In this document: positions 20,181-32,321 of the stretch, in pieces
How positions within the stretch are numbered: the first letter of the stretch is position 1
How the letters are laid out: each line of letters begins with the position of its first letter
Assembly (NCBI GenBank): GCA_006503535.1
Contig: QYRS01000003.1
Span: 3,844,001-3,908,000, forward strand
DNA length: 64,000 nucleotides
Reading direction: 5' to 3'
Source: Arthrinium phaeospermum
Taxonomy: Eukaryota > Ascomycota > Sordariomycetes > Amphisphaeriales > Apiosporaceae
The notes under the pieces: model-generated
The model's database searches: none
What the model saw: the letters and a program-made list of their open reading frames with translations, nothing else
What the model was told of the DNA's origin: nothing
Program-made: the position numbers and the translations under genes

Positions 20181-21739
20181 GGTATTTCCTGACGGAGGAG
20201 CCACCTTTGCTATGCCACTACCTAAAGCTCGGCAGATGTGTGCAGCTGGATGGATGATGCCGTGACCGTGAGTGGATGAAAGTGAGGCCAGCGCGGTTCA
20301 GTCGGTTCCTAGTTTCGCTTCATTCCGGATCCCCGGGAAGGGTTGCAGCAGCAGAAGGCGCAGGGAGCCGGGGCTGTCACGAGCTTTCTAGATTATTGAT
20401 TAGAAGACCGGTCGGGTTTATTAGGTGGAGCTCGCGGACGGGGGCTCACTCTCGGGACGCGCAGGCAAGAAAGTGGGAGGATGTCGCCTACACGTACATA
20501 CAACTTGGCTACGGTCTATCCGGAAAGCTGCACGATATGAGTGGCCGTGAGCAAACGAGCCGATCACTCTTGATCACTGCAACGCGAGGCTGTTTAGTGG
20601 GATAGATGCGGTGTATACCGGGTGTGATATGATATGTGCTTTTTTTGTTGTGCTTCCCGTGTCTGGTTTCTGAGGATATCAAAGGCCGGGATCCGCTCTT
20701 GGACGCCTCGGAGGTCTGCTTGGTTCCGAGACAGGCAGACAGATAGATAGACGACTGAGCAATCACATTCAACAAACACACGTAGAGACAGACAAACATG
20801 CATGTACTACTAATATCTATGATCAAATCTAAGGTAATTGATCACCCCTGAACTTCAATCTACGGTCAAGGCTGGGTAGTAGCAACAAGCAGCACACCTA
20901 ATCGAGCGTACGTGGACGATGGTGGCCGCCCCCTGTTACCGTTTTTGCGCTCTTTCATCTGCCCATTCACATTCATTAATCATTGAATTGAATTTCACGG
21001 GCTTGGAGAGCTAGGCTGCTTGAAGTAACGCTTCACCGCGCTTTCCCGCTTTTGGCGTTTCGGACGTGCATGGGAAATCAACAAAAAAAAAACCGAAGAC
21101 TGAGGTGAGCAACTGGCAGCTACCACGCTACGCTACCAGTCAGATAGATGTCTGTTAGCTTGGCAGCGGGCAGCTCAGCCAGTCACCTAGCCTTCTAAAC
21201 CATAGCGCACTGCTGCACTGCTACGCCCAAGCAACCAAGCACCCAAGCTCTCCAAGCACCACCAAGAGACCCCTCCTGCTCCCCCCTGTTCACCTGCAAA
21301 TCAATCAAGCCGCCTGCTGCTAATCAAGTTGCTTCCAGCGCCCCCCCAAGTGGCAGCAGAGTGCCAGTGCCTTTTCCCTCATCTCTGCCACCATCTCCCC
21401 CCCACCCCACCTTAAGATTATTAGTCAACCCACCCATTCCCGTCCCTGTCAATCCCGTTTCTGTGTTGTTGACCTCCTCTCCCAGTCCTTCCCTCCCCAT
21501 AGGCCGGTCGGCGAAGCTAAGCTACCCAGGGTCAGGTATCTTTTGATAATTTCAACAACCTCCCCCCAAAGTGGGCTGTCGTCTTCCAGTCTAAACAATC
21601 CACCTCAAACCTCTAATCCCTCCTCTCTCTTCACTTTCTGTGTCTTGTCTCTGGCTGTCTGTTTTTGATCTTTCTTCTTGAACCATTCTCACCTTCATCG
21701 TCTTTTCACCCTGCTCTTGCATTTCATCCAACCGACAAG
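20181..21739. promoter_or_regulatory. Divergent promoter region, Pga1-like and alpha-tubulin genes
   Basis: About 1.5 kb separates two divergent starts. The tubulin-proximal half (about 21220-21735) is strikingly pyrimidine-rich on the plus strand (CCCTCC/CTTTC runs), the usual leader and core-promoter feature of highly expressed ascomycete genes. No gene was recognised within. Confidence 0.55.
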
Positions 21740-23720
21740 ATGCGTGAGATCATTAGCATTAACGGTATGTTGCTGGCCCTCCCTCCTCCTCCCTCCTATC
21801 TCGCTGCCTTTGTTTTCCTTCCTTCGCGCGCGTGTTTTTTTGCCCACACCGCAACATCCCGCGCTGCCTGCCCCCTTCGACCATGCTGTCGTCGCTTTCC
21901 CTCCAAGCCCAATCCATGTCCCGCGTTTCAGACTCGCCTTTCCCGTACTGACTTTCTCTGTGTGTAGTCGGCCAGGCTGGTTGCCAGATTGCCAACTCGT
22001 GCTGGGAGGTAAGCTTTCGCCGCCCCTTTGCCAAACATCCCTGGGATATCTTCGCCACTTTGTCGCGGTGCCGCCCAGGCAACCGTGAAAAAAGTTACCA
22101 CGCCGAGACCGAACCTTACACAGACGCGATATCCAAACAAACATTCACCACGGGCCAAATTGACTGACATAATTGCTTCATTATAGCTCTACTGCCTCGA
22201 GCACGGTATTCAGGTATGTATTTCATGACAAATTCACATTGACATAACACGGTTACTGACTTTATCCTTTTCACAGCCCGATGGTTACCTGACTGAAGAG
22301 CGCAAGGCCGCTCCCCCGGACCACGGCTTCAGCACTTTCTTCTCCGAGACTGGTATGCCGATAATGCTTCGTGTTCTTTTCGTGAAGCGGCGGGTTGCTA
22401 ATCACATATCACGCCAGGCCAGGGCAAGTACGTCCCCCGTACCATCTATTGCGATCTCGAGCCCAATGTCGTCGATGAGGTTCGCACCGGTACCTACCGC
22501 ACTCTGTTCCACCCCGAACAGATGATCACCGGCAAGGAGGATGCCTCCAACAACTACGCTCGTGGCCACTACACCGTCGGCAAGGAGCTGATCGACCAGG
22601 TTCTGGACCGCGTTCGCCGCGTCGCCGATAGCTGCGCTGGTCTCCAGGGTTTCCTGGTCTTCCACTCGTTCGGTGGTGGTACCGGTTCCGGTTTCGGTGC
22701 TCTGCTCATGGAGCGCCTGTCTCTCGACTACGGCAAGAAGAGCAAGCTGGAGTTCTGCGTCTACCCTGCTCCCCAGACCAGCACCTCGGTTGTTGAGCCC
22801 TACAACTCTATTCTCACCACCCACACCACTCTGGAGCACTCCGACTGCTCCTTCATGGTCGACAACGAGGCCATCTACGACATCTGCCGCCGCAACCTCG
22901 GCCTCGAGCGCCCCAACTTCGAGAACCTCAACCGCCTGATCGCTCAGGGTAAGTGCCGATCGCCTTGGCGTTGAATCCTTTTCAAACGGGCATATTCTAA
23001 CCTGTGTAACAGTCGTCTCGTCCATTACCGCTTCTCTCCGATTCGACGGTTCCCTCAACGTCGATCTGAACGAGTTCCAGACCAACTTGGTCCCTTACCC
23101 TCGTATCCACTTCCCTCTGGTCGCCTACGCGCCCATTATCTCGGCCGCCAAGGCTGCCCACGAGGCCAACTCGGTTCAGGAGATGACCATGTCTTGCTTC
23201 GAGCCCTACAACCAGATGGTCAAGTGTGACCCCCGCAACGGCAAGTACATGGCTACCTGCCTGCTGTACCGCGGTGATGTCGTTCCCAAGGACGCCCATG
23301 GTGCCGTTGCCACTCTCAAGACCAAGCGCACTATCCAGTTCGTCGACTGGTGCCCGACTGGTTTCAAGCTGGGTATCTGCTTCCAGCCTCCTCAGCTGGT
23401 CCCCAACGGTGATCTCGCCAAGGTCGACCGTGCTGTGTAAGTGAACCCGACCACATATATGTTGCAAGAATTATTCTAACCTAAAATACAGCTGCATGCT
23501 CTCCAACACCACTGCCATCGCCGAGGCCTGGTCCGCCCTGTCCTCCAAGTTCGACCTTATGTACTCGAAGCGTGCTTTCGTCCATTGGTATGTCGGTGAG
23601 GGTATGGAGGAAGGTGAATTCTCCGAGGCCCGTGAGGATTTGGCTGCTCTCGAGCGCGATTACGAGGAGGTGGCGACGGACTCTCTGGATGTTGAGGGCG
23701 ATGTTGAGGCCGAGTACTAA
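21740..23720 (+). CDS. tub1: Alpha-tubulin
   Basis: A 450-residue alpha-tubulin, from exons 21740-21764, 21968-22008, 22187-22213, 22277-22352, 22418-22948, 23013-23436 and 23492-23720; all phases agree. It forms the heterodimer with beta-tubulin that polymerises into microtubules. Diagnostic features are [16 protein letters not shown] at the N-terminus (beta-tubulins begin MREIV), the GTP-binding GGGTGSG at about 142-148, the catalytic glutamate in [15 protein letters not shown] that hydrolyses the beta-subunit GTP, and the acidic C-terminus ending in ...GDVEAEY, with the terminal tyrosine that is removed in detyrosination. The loop where animal proteins have acetylated Lys40 has no lysine at that place. 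Aspergilli have two alpha-tubulin genes (tubA and tubB); which one this is cannot be told here. The intron after codon 8 is 203 nt, and the next four are each under 180 nt. Confidence 0.97.
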
Positions 23721-25616
23721 AGGACACGAAAGGCACATCAGCAGCCAGCGGAGCAGGAAAGTGCTTCGTGATGGGGACCGACTAAGACCTCGGGTGCTCT
23801 GAATAACCGAGCTAATGCATGATACCCTGATTGTCTTTGTGAAAAGATGCAGAAATGCCGGTTGTTGTTGCATGAGTATAGGAACAGGATGGTTGCCCCC
23901 ATTCTTGCGAGGATGTATGAGTTAACCAGGGGACGAGGGGCTTTGATCATTCGATTCACGCGGAGCCTGAGGATGCGTAGTAGTCGTATACACTTTGTAA
24001 ATTCATTCTATGAAGTTTAATGGTATGACAGGAGCCAATATCTTCTTTATTCCTGTTTAATGATTGGCCAGTCCAGCCCAAACCCATCCTCCTTGCTCTG
24101 TTTGTCCATCTTCACTACCTTTGACATGAGATGCGATCCGAATTGATAAAGCCATAAAAAGAGGTATGTCCGTTATGTAGTAAGTAGGTATTATACTTGC
24201 ATTTCTGTGGTTCAAACGGCTTTCTAGCATTGTTCCCCGAGGCTTAACCAGCCAAATGGATGCCCAAGATTGGGGGACCCACGATGCAGTGTGATGGTTG
24301 GGCGTGAGTTGTTGCTAGGGGACCTGTCCTACTGTGTATAGCCAATGGATTCAAGCCGAGGAAAAAAACATGATGGTCGCAGGCCTTCTGCACTCCGCAC
24401 TTTGAACCCAAAGAAAAGTCGATGAAAATCGGTTGGCAGAGACGTGCAGCCAAGGTGCATATCGTTCATAACCGCTTCTGCCAATCAGAGGGCGTCTAGT
24501 TTCGGCTCGTGACTGTAAGATTGCGTTTTCGTGGAGGCCTGGCACATATATTGGATTGATGGATACTACTCACTTACATAAGGTGTAGTAATAGGCAAGT
24601 ATGGAAATTGGAGAAGCTAGATGGTGATGGCTGTCATGTCTTTCGGCACTGCAACTTCTTGATAAGCATCTGCGTATGCATGCGCTATAGGCATTCAACC
24701 TATGGATCTATGCTGTAGATATCGGCAACGGGTAGCTGTTTGAAACATTGACTGATTGAGCTCTGAGCTTTCGAGCTTGGGCCGGAATCCTCACGTTGGC
24801 TTGGTTAGGCTGCGAAAGGCCGACTAAAACTGACGTCTGATGACCTGCAAATACACCGAACTGGAATTGGCAGTCCACCCCCAAGAACGGAGCCATTGCA
24901 GTTCCCAAGCTTACAGGCGAACTGCCCCTGTCCCGTTCTTGCCCATCCTGCTTGTCCAGGAAGCGAAACTCCACCGCGAGAAAAACAACGGGCCACCGGG
25001 CGATCCCATTTGATTGATTGACGACGCCAGCACCAGCCAGCCAAGCCAGCTTCTGAGCCAGCCTCCTCCAAAAGTTGAATCATCTGTAACCAGTAACCTT
25101 GCCATTGGAGATGGTGCACCACCGCGCGCACAGAACATCTCGATAATTAAACCTTCCCAAGCAAGGAGACTGACTGCCTGTGTCTGCTACTTTACTATCA
25201 AACTGTTGTACCTTTCCCATCATCACCTCCAGGCTTGACCTTCGACGTCGCCCAAGCAAGCCCCTTGGCGTCTCTACCGATTCACGGCCCAGAGAATCGT
25301 AACTACCTAAATTACGACGAACCCCGTTCCGCAATCGCCGACCGACCCTACTGCAATCTCCATACCCTCTCGATTTATTGCGCAGCCAACCAAGCAAGCC
25401 GAGGCTGGGCTTCACACGCTTGTTTCAACACCCCTTCCTCCCGCCAATCTCACGACGGGCATAATAATCTGGCAGAGTTGGAAATTGAGCTGCCTGGAGT
25501 GGACGTCTTACTGCGAACTACGATCGCAACACCCTCGCCCATTACGACACGCAATCATCCAACTCCCGTCCTAGCAACACCCACGATCAAGTCGTACCGA
25601 GCTCGGCCACGCAACC
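23721..25616. other. Intergenic between alpha-tubulin and Ede1 genes
   Basis: Holds the tubulin 3' UTR and, in its last part, the promoter and leader of the Ede1-like gene. Short frames on both strands (for example 24708-25131) show no domain. No repeats were noticed. Confidence 0.45.
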
Positions 25617-28600
25617 ATGTCGATCGAAGCTGTTGAGGCAGGTAAGTACGGATATTTACTGGCATACTGCATTCCAGAATACAGTGTTTCGGTTGGTTGT
25701 CATCGCCGTGTATAACTAACGTTGCCCCTTGTTTACAGCTGTCCCGAACCTCAACCTCACCCCCGAGGAGAAGCGGGTCTATGGCCAGCTCTTCCGCCAA
25801 GCCGACACCGAGAGTGTGGGCGTTGTCACTGGCGAAGTAGCCGTCAAATTCTTTGAGAAAACGAGACTAGACTCCTCTATTCTGGGCGAGGTAGGTTGAC
25901 ATATACCCTGCGCGGGCGTAGGCGTCGCGTCCAAGTGCTAACATGGATGCCTTCCCCCTTAGATCTGGCAAATAGCAGACCAGGAGAATCGCGGCTTCCT
26001 GACACCCGCTGGTTTCGGCCTCACTCTTCGCCTCATCGGCCATGCGCAAGCCGGCCGCCAACCGTCCCGAGAGATCGCCCTCCAACAAGGTCCCATTCCA
26101 CGCTTCGAAGGCTTCACGCCCGCCGGCCCTCCCGTACCTCCGCCGCAACCTTCGCCGTTACAAGCCCAAGGAACTGGTGGTGCGCCCATCCGTATACCTC
26201 CTCTGACACCCGAGAAAGTAGCGCAGTATGCCAGCTTGTTTGAGCGACAGGGGCTGCAGGGGAACCTGCTGCCTGGCGACCAGGCCAAGTCGATCTTCGA
26301 GAAATCAGCTCTGCCGAACGAAGTGCTGGGCCGGATCTGGCAGCTCGCCGATACCGAGCAGAGAGGCTCTCTCGTCCAGACGGAGTTTGTCATCGCAATG
26401 CATCTTCTTACGTCTATGAAGACGGGCGCCCTGCGAGGTTTGCCCAACGTCCTGCCGGCTGCTCTGTATGAGGCTGCCACCAGACGTGGTTCGATGTCTC
26501 GTCAAAGCCCCCAGCCAACCGGCCAGCCGCTCTCGGCTATCCCCCGACAACTTAGCGGCTCGGCTCACATGCGCCCCGGCGGTCAGATGCCACGATCGCC
26601 TCTCAACCCCCAGGCTACAGGAGGGCTCACCCCGCAGATGTCCGGGTCTGGCTCAGACTGGGCCGTGACACCGGTCGATAAGGCCAGGTTTGACCAGTTC
26701 TACAACGACCTGGACAAGACGAACAAGGGATTCATCACCGGTGACGAGGCCGTGCCCTTCTTGAGTCAATCGAACCTTTCGGAGGATGCGCTGGCTCAGA
26801 TCTGGGATCTTGCCGATATCAATTCCGAGGGGCGACTCACCCGAGACACATTTGCCGTCGCCATGTTCCTTATTCGCCAACAACGGACCCGCCGAGACGG
26901 CTCTAATACCGTTCCCACGACGCTGCCTCCTAACCTTATCCCGCCTTCGCTGCGCACCCAAGCGCGCCCCCCTACTGCTAGCGGTTCTCCATTCGATGCG
27001 CCCGCGCCCCCGCCTCCTCAACCGCCGCCCGCGCCCAAGTCGGCTCTCGACGATCTCTTTGGCCTCGACTCGCCTGCTCCTCCTGCCCCTGTGCAGTTTC
27101 CTCAGAACACTGGTGGCTCGGCTGCGAAGGATCCTTTTGCGTCGGCTTCTCCTATGCCACCGGCCTCTCCCGTCCGAGCTTCCCCTTCCGGCAATACTTT
27201 CCGGCCTTTTGTTCCGTCGTCTTCGTTCGGCAGAGGTCTGACTGCTCAGGATACCGGTGGCTCGGCAAGCTCGGCTGGTGGTCCCAAGCCGCCTGCGCCT
27301 ATGGGGGGGATGGATGACCTGCTTGGCGACAACGACCCGGAAATCAGCAAGAAGCTGACCAACGAGACCACCGAGCTGGCCAACTTGTCGAACCAGATAG
27401 GATCTTTGTCTAACCAGATGCAACAAGTCCAGGCCACCCGCACGAGTACCGAGAAGGAAATTAATCAGACCAACCAGCAAAAGAAGAACTTTGAAACCCG
27501 GTTGGCTCAACTTCGGACCGCCTACGAAAATGAGATGGCAGCCGTCGATGCGATGAAGCAGGAAAAGGACAAGAATCAGCGGGAACTCACCGTTCTCATG
27601 CAGCAAAGCACCGAGATTCAAGAGAAACGCAACAAACTCGCGGAGGAGCACAACACTCTTTCGGCGGAGTTCCAGAAGTTCGAAGCCCAAAATGCCACCC
27701 TTAAGCAGCAGATCAGCGAGGCCAATAACGAGGTTGCTCAGTTGACGCCACAGATTGAGAAGCTGAGGTCGGAATCGCGTCGGTTGAAGGGCATGGTGGC
27801 TATTAACAGCAAGCAGCTTGCCACTGTGGAGGGGCAACGTGATAAGCTGCAGGCTGAGGCGAGGGAGCTGAGCAGTAGTGCTGCCAACTCACCCCGAGGC
27901 AGCACTTCGTCGCCAGTCCCTGTGCCTGCTCAGGTGGCAAGCCCTGCGCCGTCGAATGCTAGCGCTAACAACCCCTTCTTCAGGCGGACTGGGAGCACCG
28001 ACATGATGGGCGCCTTTGCGTCGCCCCCTGTCGCGAAGCCTTATGGCGATAAGTCGTTCGACGACATCTTTGGTGGTTTTGCCCCTAGCTCATCTAGCAC
28101 GCCGCCGCCACCAGCAACTTCGTTCAAGCAGCAGCACACGGGCACGTCAACGGCAAGTGTTGGATCTTTTGCAACCCCGGGAACTTCTAGTCCTACTGTC
28201 AGTCGGCAAGATACCCTGACTGCTGAGCCCCCAGCTCCGCCTCTATCCCGGCAGATGACTCCTAGCTTCTTGCCTCTGGGTGACATGAGCGAGTCGCTAA
28301 CCTCTTCTCGCCAGGCATCTCCTCCCATGAGCCGATCCGGTGAGCCTCCTGTGGCTGCTGCTCAAGCTCTCGAGCCTACCGCAACTGGTCAGAGTGTTGC
28401 GTCAGGCGCAGATGTTGCCAAGACGTCTGATACGGAAGAGAAGCCCGCTGTCGGCACTGATGGCGTGCCTATCCCCGGTGCTTTCCCTGAAGAAGACCCG
28501 AAGGCTGTGGGCGAGAGCCCATTTGGCGGAAACCGGGATAGCGAGATCTTCGAGAGCATGAAGAAGGAGCCCGTGAGCGCCAAGGACGACTTCGACTCGG

Positions 28601-29732
28601 CATTTGCCAGCTTCTCGGGCGGGTCCAGCAGCGGTCAGGAAAAGCCCAAGGACACTAACAACACCTTCACCAAGTTTGACAGCGAGTTCCCCCCGATTTC
28701 CGAGATCAACCGGGACGACGAAGACTCCGAGACCGCTAGCGAGGGCAACGGATTCGACGACGATTTCGCTCCCGTTTCCCCCACCACCAAGAAAGCCGAT
28801 ACCACGGAGGCACCCAAGGCTGCGTCCCCGGTAGAGGCCACCAAGGCTGCTGCTGAGGGATCCGTTGGAGCTGGCTCGTCCATTCACTCCACGAAGTATG
28901 ATTGATTTTCCCTTCTGTTTACCCCCCTAAAACAACGACACCCAACCAGTGCTAACCACCAATAAAAGTGCCGCAACAGCCTCTAAGGAAGATGACCCCT
29001 TTGCCCCAGCAGCCGACTTTGCACCCGCTCCTGGCACTGTGACCAATACTGCCCCGCCGGCGTCAAAAGGTGCTTTTGACGACCTGGATGATGAGTTTGA
29101 GGGTCTTGAGGATGCTAAGGAAGGCTCTGCCGACGACGAGTTTGCCAACATCTCGCGGTCAAATCTTGATGACTTCAACCCCGTTTTCGATAGCAGCCCT
29201 CCGCCTTCTCAGCCTAAAAATGAATCGTCCAACGCCTCCAACGCCTTTGGAATTGACAGCAGCTATGACTTTGGCAACGTATCTACTACGTCTGCTGGCG
29301 CCCCAACGATCTCGACGCACAACACTGGTGCAGCGGCTGCTGGGCAGGGGCCCAAGTCTCCTGACAACCAGGAGTGGGATGCGTTGTTCGCTACCCTGGA
29401 CGAAGCTCCTGCCAACAACGGCACCAGCGAATCGGCAGCACCCAAGGCCAATGAACAACCACAGAGTCCCGTGTCCCCCAAGTCGGGCCTTGCTCCTCCT
29501 CGGCCTGAGAATCCTGGCCGAGCACTTACGGAGGATGGTACACACGATGACCCTATCTTGAAGAACCTGACCGGCATGGGTTACTCGAGGAACGATGCGT
29601 TGAATGCTCTGGAGAAGTACGATTACAACCTCGAACGGGTGAGTAATGCGTAACGCACAAACAGGTTTTGGTTTAAGACATACCCGCTGATACTTAGCGC
29701 AGGCTGCCAACCATCTCGCGAATCAATCCTAG
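25617..29732 (+). CDS. EDE1: Ede1-like endocytic scaffold with three EH domains and UBA
   Basis: A 1269-residue protein from exons 25617-25641, 25739-25890, 25963-28895, 28969-29638 and 29703-29732. Three EH domains lie at about 15-105, 138-235 and 293-370 (each with the EF-hand-like IWQIADQENRG, IWQLADTEQRG or IWDLADINSEG helix-loop); they bind NPF motifs. A Pro-rich linker is followed by a long coiled coil (about 518-700, heptad-rich NQTNQQKKNFETRL region) for oligomerisation, then a disordered acidic region and a C-terminal UBA domain (ILKNLTGMGYSRNDALNALE, about 1233-1269) that binds ubiquitin. In yeast, Ede1 arrives early at clathrin-mediated endocytic sites and sets their number; the homologue is Eps15. 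If intron 3 (28896-28968) is retained, the frame stops after KYD and the UBA is lost. The small last exon encodes only nine residues. Confidence 0.95.
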
Positions 29733-31685
29733 TCGTGGTGCTGTTTCCTTTTTCTTTCCAGTCATATGGTGGTAGCGGTCATGGAGGTGGTGGTTATTTG
29801 CTTTGGTTGTTACTTAGTTAATATGGAAGCGGGGGGCATGTGGTTGGTTGGCGCAGAAAGAACCAACCACAAAACCTCAGCTTACACACACAAACACACA
29901 CACATTGAACTACAATACGATGAAGAGACAGTGTACGCTTGATTATTATACTTGTGTTTTTTTGCATGGAGAAGAAGAGAGAAGAAGAAGAAGACGAAGG
30001 CCGAGCATGAGAACTTGCGAGATACCTTTATATTTTCCACAGGCACAATTTTCTATGTTCATCCTTTCGTCGTTCAGAATCCAGCTTGCATATATGGAGC
30101 GTGGTGGGCATGGTGTGTTTTAAACCAGGGTTTTCCCTCCTCGTCTTTGCTTGCTCGTTGTGGTGACTCGGCTTGAGGGGACGCAAGGGCATTCGTTTTA
30201 CATACCTTGTGTTGCCTCCTGTCCTTCGAGGTGCTTGTGGAAATTGATCTTGTTGACCCGAGTAGTAGTAGCTAGCCTGTGTTGTCGTGACGCATCTGGT
30301 TTCATGGTGAAGATGTGTGTGGTGATTTGGCTGAAGATCTCCAAGAGGCTGAAAGGGGGCGGGAGTGTGGCATGGTCATAAATGGTATACGGAGTAAGAG
30401 GGCTGCGTAGACGTTGGTTTGGTGAAAGCACTGCGAAGAAACCACGTAGATGTTGGCTGTCTGTTTGTATATATCTGGTGTAAGCTATGAAAGAAGCGTA
30501 CTTCGTTTTCCGCCTGTGATGCGAGATATGTTTGCTCCTCAAAAGTTTTACACTTCTGCTGAGCGGGAAGTACGCAAACGCTGAGGGGTTGTCTGTATGT
30601 TCCTGGTGTAGGGTATGGAAGAAAGGAGTAGTCCCTTCTCCTTCTGTCGTACATTGAGACTCGGTCGTTCCTTGGGAGTCTTCCATTTCGGCTCTGCTGG
30701 ATTTACATAGATACGATGAAATATACCCAAGTAGATATCACATTGAAATTTGGTTACTCACCAAAGGGGATTTGCCTCCGATGGTCGATATTTACATGAA
30801 ATTGGAGGAAAACAACGAGAACTTCCAAGTTGTAGATGCTGCTAGTTGCTTCTGAAGCCCTTTCCGAGTCCATGTCCTAATGGACGCGGATCACGCATGT
30901 GTTTACTTGAAGCCCCTCGCCTTCGCTTCCCGCTCTGGACAGGTAGCAAGGAGCTTGTCAAATCGGTAAATTACTTATGTTGGCCTTCTTCATCGTAGGC
31001 TCGTTAGAAGAATAAGTCGAGCATCCAAGCCTATGACAGAGGTTTGAGGAATCCTGCCATCTATGCCACAGGAACTGATCATACAAATCCCCGTCTTGCG
31101 TTTTTAAGCTTGCTTGATACTCACACTCTCGTTTCCTCTCTCCATACTCTGAGAAATAAGCCGTCTTCTCGAACTGGGCCACCTCAAACCATGTTATGTG
31201 GGATGGCAATACCGGCGTGACTGGGAACGGTCAACGTAGAACGTAAATCTAGATAGAAAATATGATTCAGATCTTTTCAATGGACTTTCCAACGGCTGAT
31301 ACCTGGGTAATTCTTGAAGACTTGATCTTTCCAAAAAGCATCATGTCGGTTAGCCACGAAGCCAACGGGCAACGTCGTGCAATCGGCATCACTCAATCAT
31401 GCAGAAGACTCTGTATCAAATCTACGTGATAGACTCGTTGGGGCAATAGAGTAGCTGTTGAGGACCTGCCGAAGGTCTTATTGTTGATTGTTGCTGAGAA
31501 GGGGGGAGAGAGGAAGCGATTTGCCCCTGTTCTTCCTCTTACAGGCGGCATCAACACTCGAGCAATGGATGCCTCTGGAGGTAGGTACATAGGTACTTCG
31601 ATCCCCCTTTCGAGCCCAGCACTCAGCAACAATAAGTAGCAGTCCTCAGCACCAACACCACTGCCACCACCACAACAACAACAAA
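29733..31685. other. Intergenic with imperfect ~130 bp tandem repeat
   Basis: Contains the Ede1 3' UTR, the tandem repeat at 30419-30730 and the promoter region of the following gene. Frames such as 30198-30686 (-) read through the repeat and are not credible genes. Confidence 0.45.
30419..30730. repeat. Imperfect ~130 bp tandem duplication
   Basis: A unit beginning near 30431 recurs near 30559 and starts a third time near 30694. Shared blocks are ggctgtctgtttgtat / gggttgtctgtatgt, ctggtgtaagctatgaaag / ctggtgtagggtatggaag and cttctgct / gctctgct. The period is about 128-138 bases and the copies have diverged considerably. Confidence 0.55.
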
Positions 31686-31818
31686 ATGGAGGAGAGACCC
31701 TCCAAGGCTCGATACGCCCAAGTGGCCAAGGCCGAACCTCAGCCCCAGGTGGAGGAGGCTCCCCGTCGCCGGGTCCTCCTCCGCCTGGGGCCGAGGAAGA
31801 AGCCGGCCCCCAAAGAAG
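31686..31818 (+). other. Candidate first exon of the next gene
   Basis: An ATG in an ideal fungal context (acaacaacaaaATGG) opens 44 basic codons (MEERPSKARYAQVAK...) that end at a donor, gtatat, in phase 1. The acceptor ttattcccag at 32331-32340, preceded by a branch-like ctgac, restores the same frame as the long open frame beyond it. Joining gives a 675-residue protein with a 522-nt intron, long for this genome. The alternative is a start at 32322, with this exon being part of something else. Confidence 0.35.
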
Positions 31819-32321
31819 GTATATATATCCTATTTCCTGTCTCTGTTTGTTTGGATGTTGGCGATGTTCTAGTTGAATTCAATGTAAACGAAGTTTGTTT
31901 TGGAGTGTTTCCTATCCTATTTCGATCGTGATCGCGTTGCATTTCTCCAAGACTGTATACCGAGATAGGAGGCGCTGTCTGCTCATCCTGGGGGTCATCG
32001 TCGCCCTTGAGCAGGGCCAGTATGGTGTTCATGTAACTATTCTCGCTGTCGCGTTGCTCTTGATGGCCTCGCTGATGGAGGATTCCCAATGGGAGAGCTC
32101 CTTGGTGGTTGCTCGCCTCCCACCCAGGAGAGCTCGGCCCTGCCCAGGGCGTCCGTTACAAGTAAACGACGCGCGCGTCACGCAGCGTTCACCACACCAG
32201 CTGCTCAGCACAAATCCCTTGTATCGTCGTACCTTCCAATCGCGTCAACTCTTATTGTTGTTGTTGTTGAAGTTTCGCACCTTTATTGTTTTTTTCTGCT
32301 TGCACTTGGAGACTGAATAGA

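Noticed and set aside
22402..23085. 227-codon minus-strand frame across alpha-tubulin
   Set aside because: Antisense shadow of strongly codon-biased tubulin exons, with no domain.
26653..27837. 394-codon minus-strand frame across Ede1
   Set aside because: Antisense shadow of the Ede1 EH and coiled-coil region; leucine-rich only because of codon complementarity.
32089..32316. Frame ending in a hydrophobic stretch just before the repeat protein
   Set aside because: No ATG start, and no splice partner could be defended. It ends six bases before the next ATG and is better seen as leader or intron.
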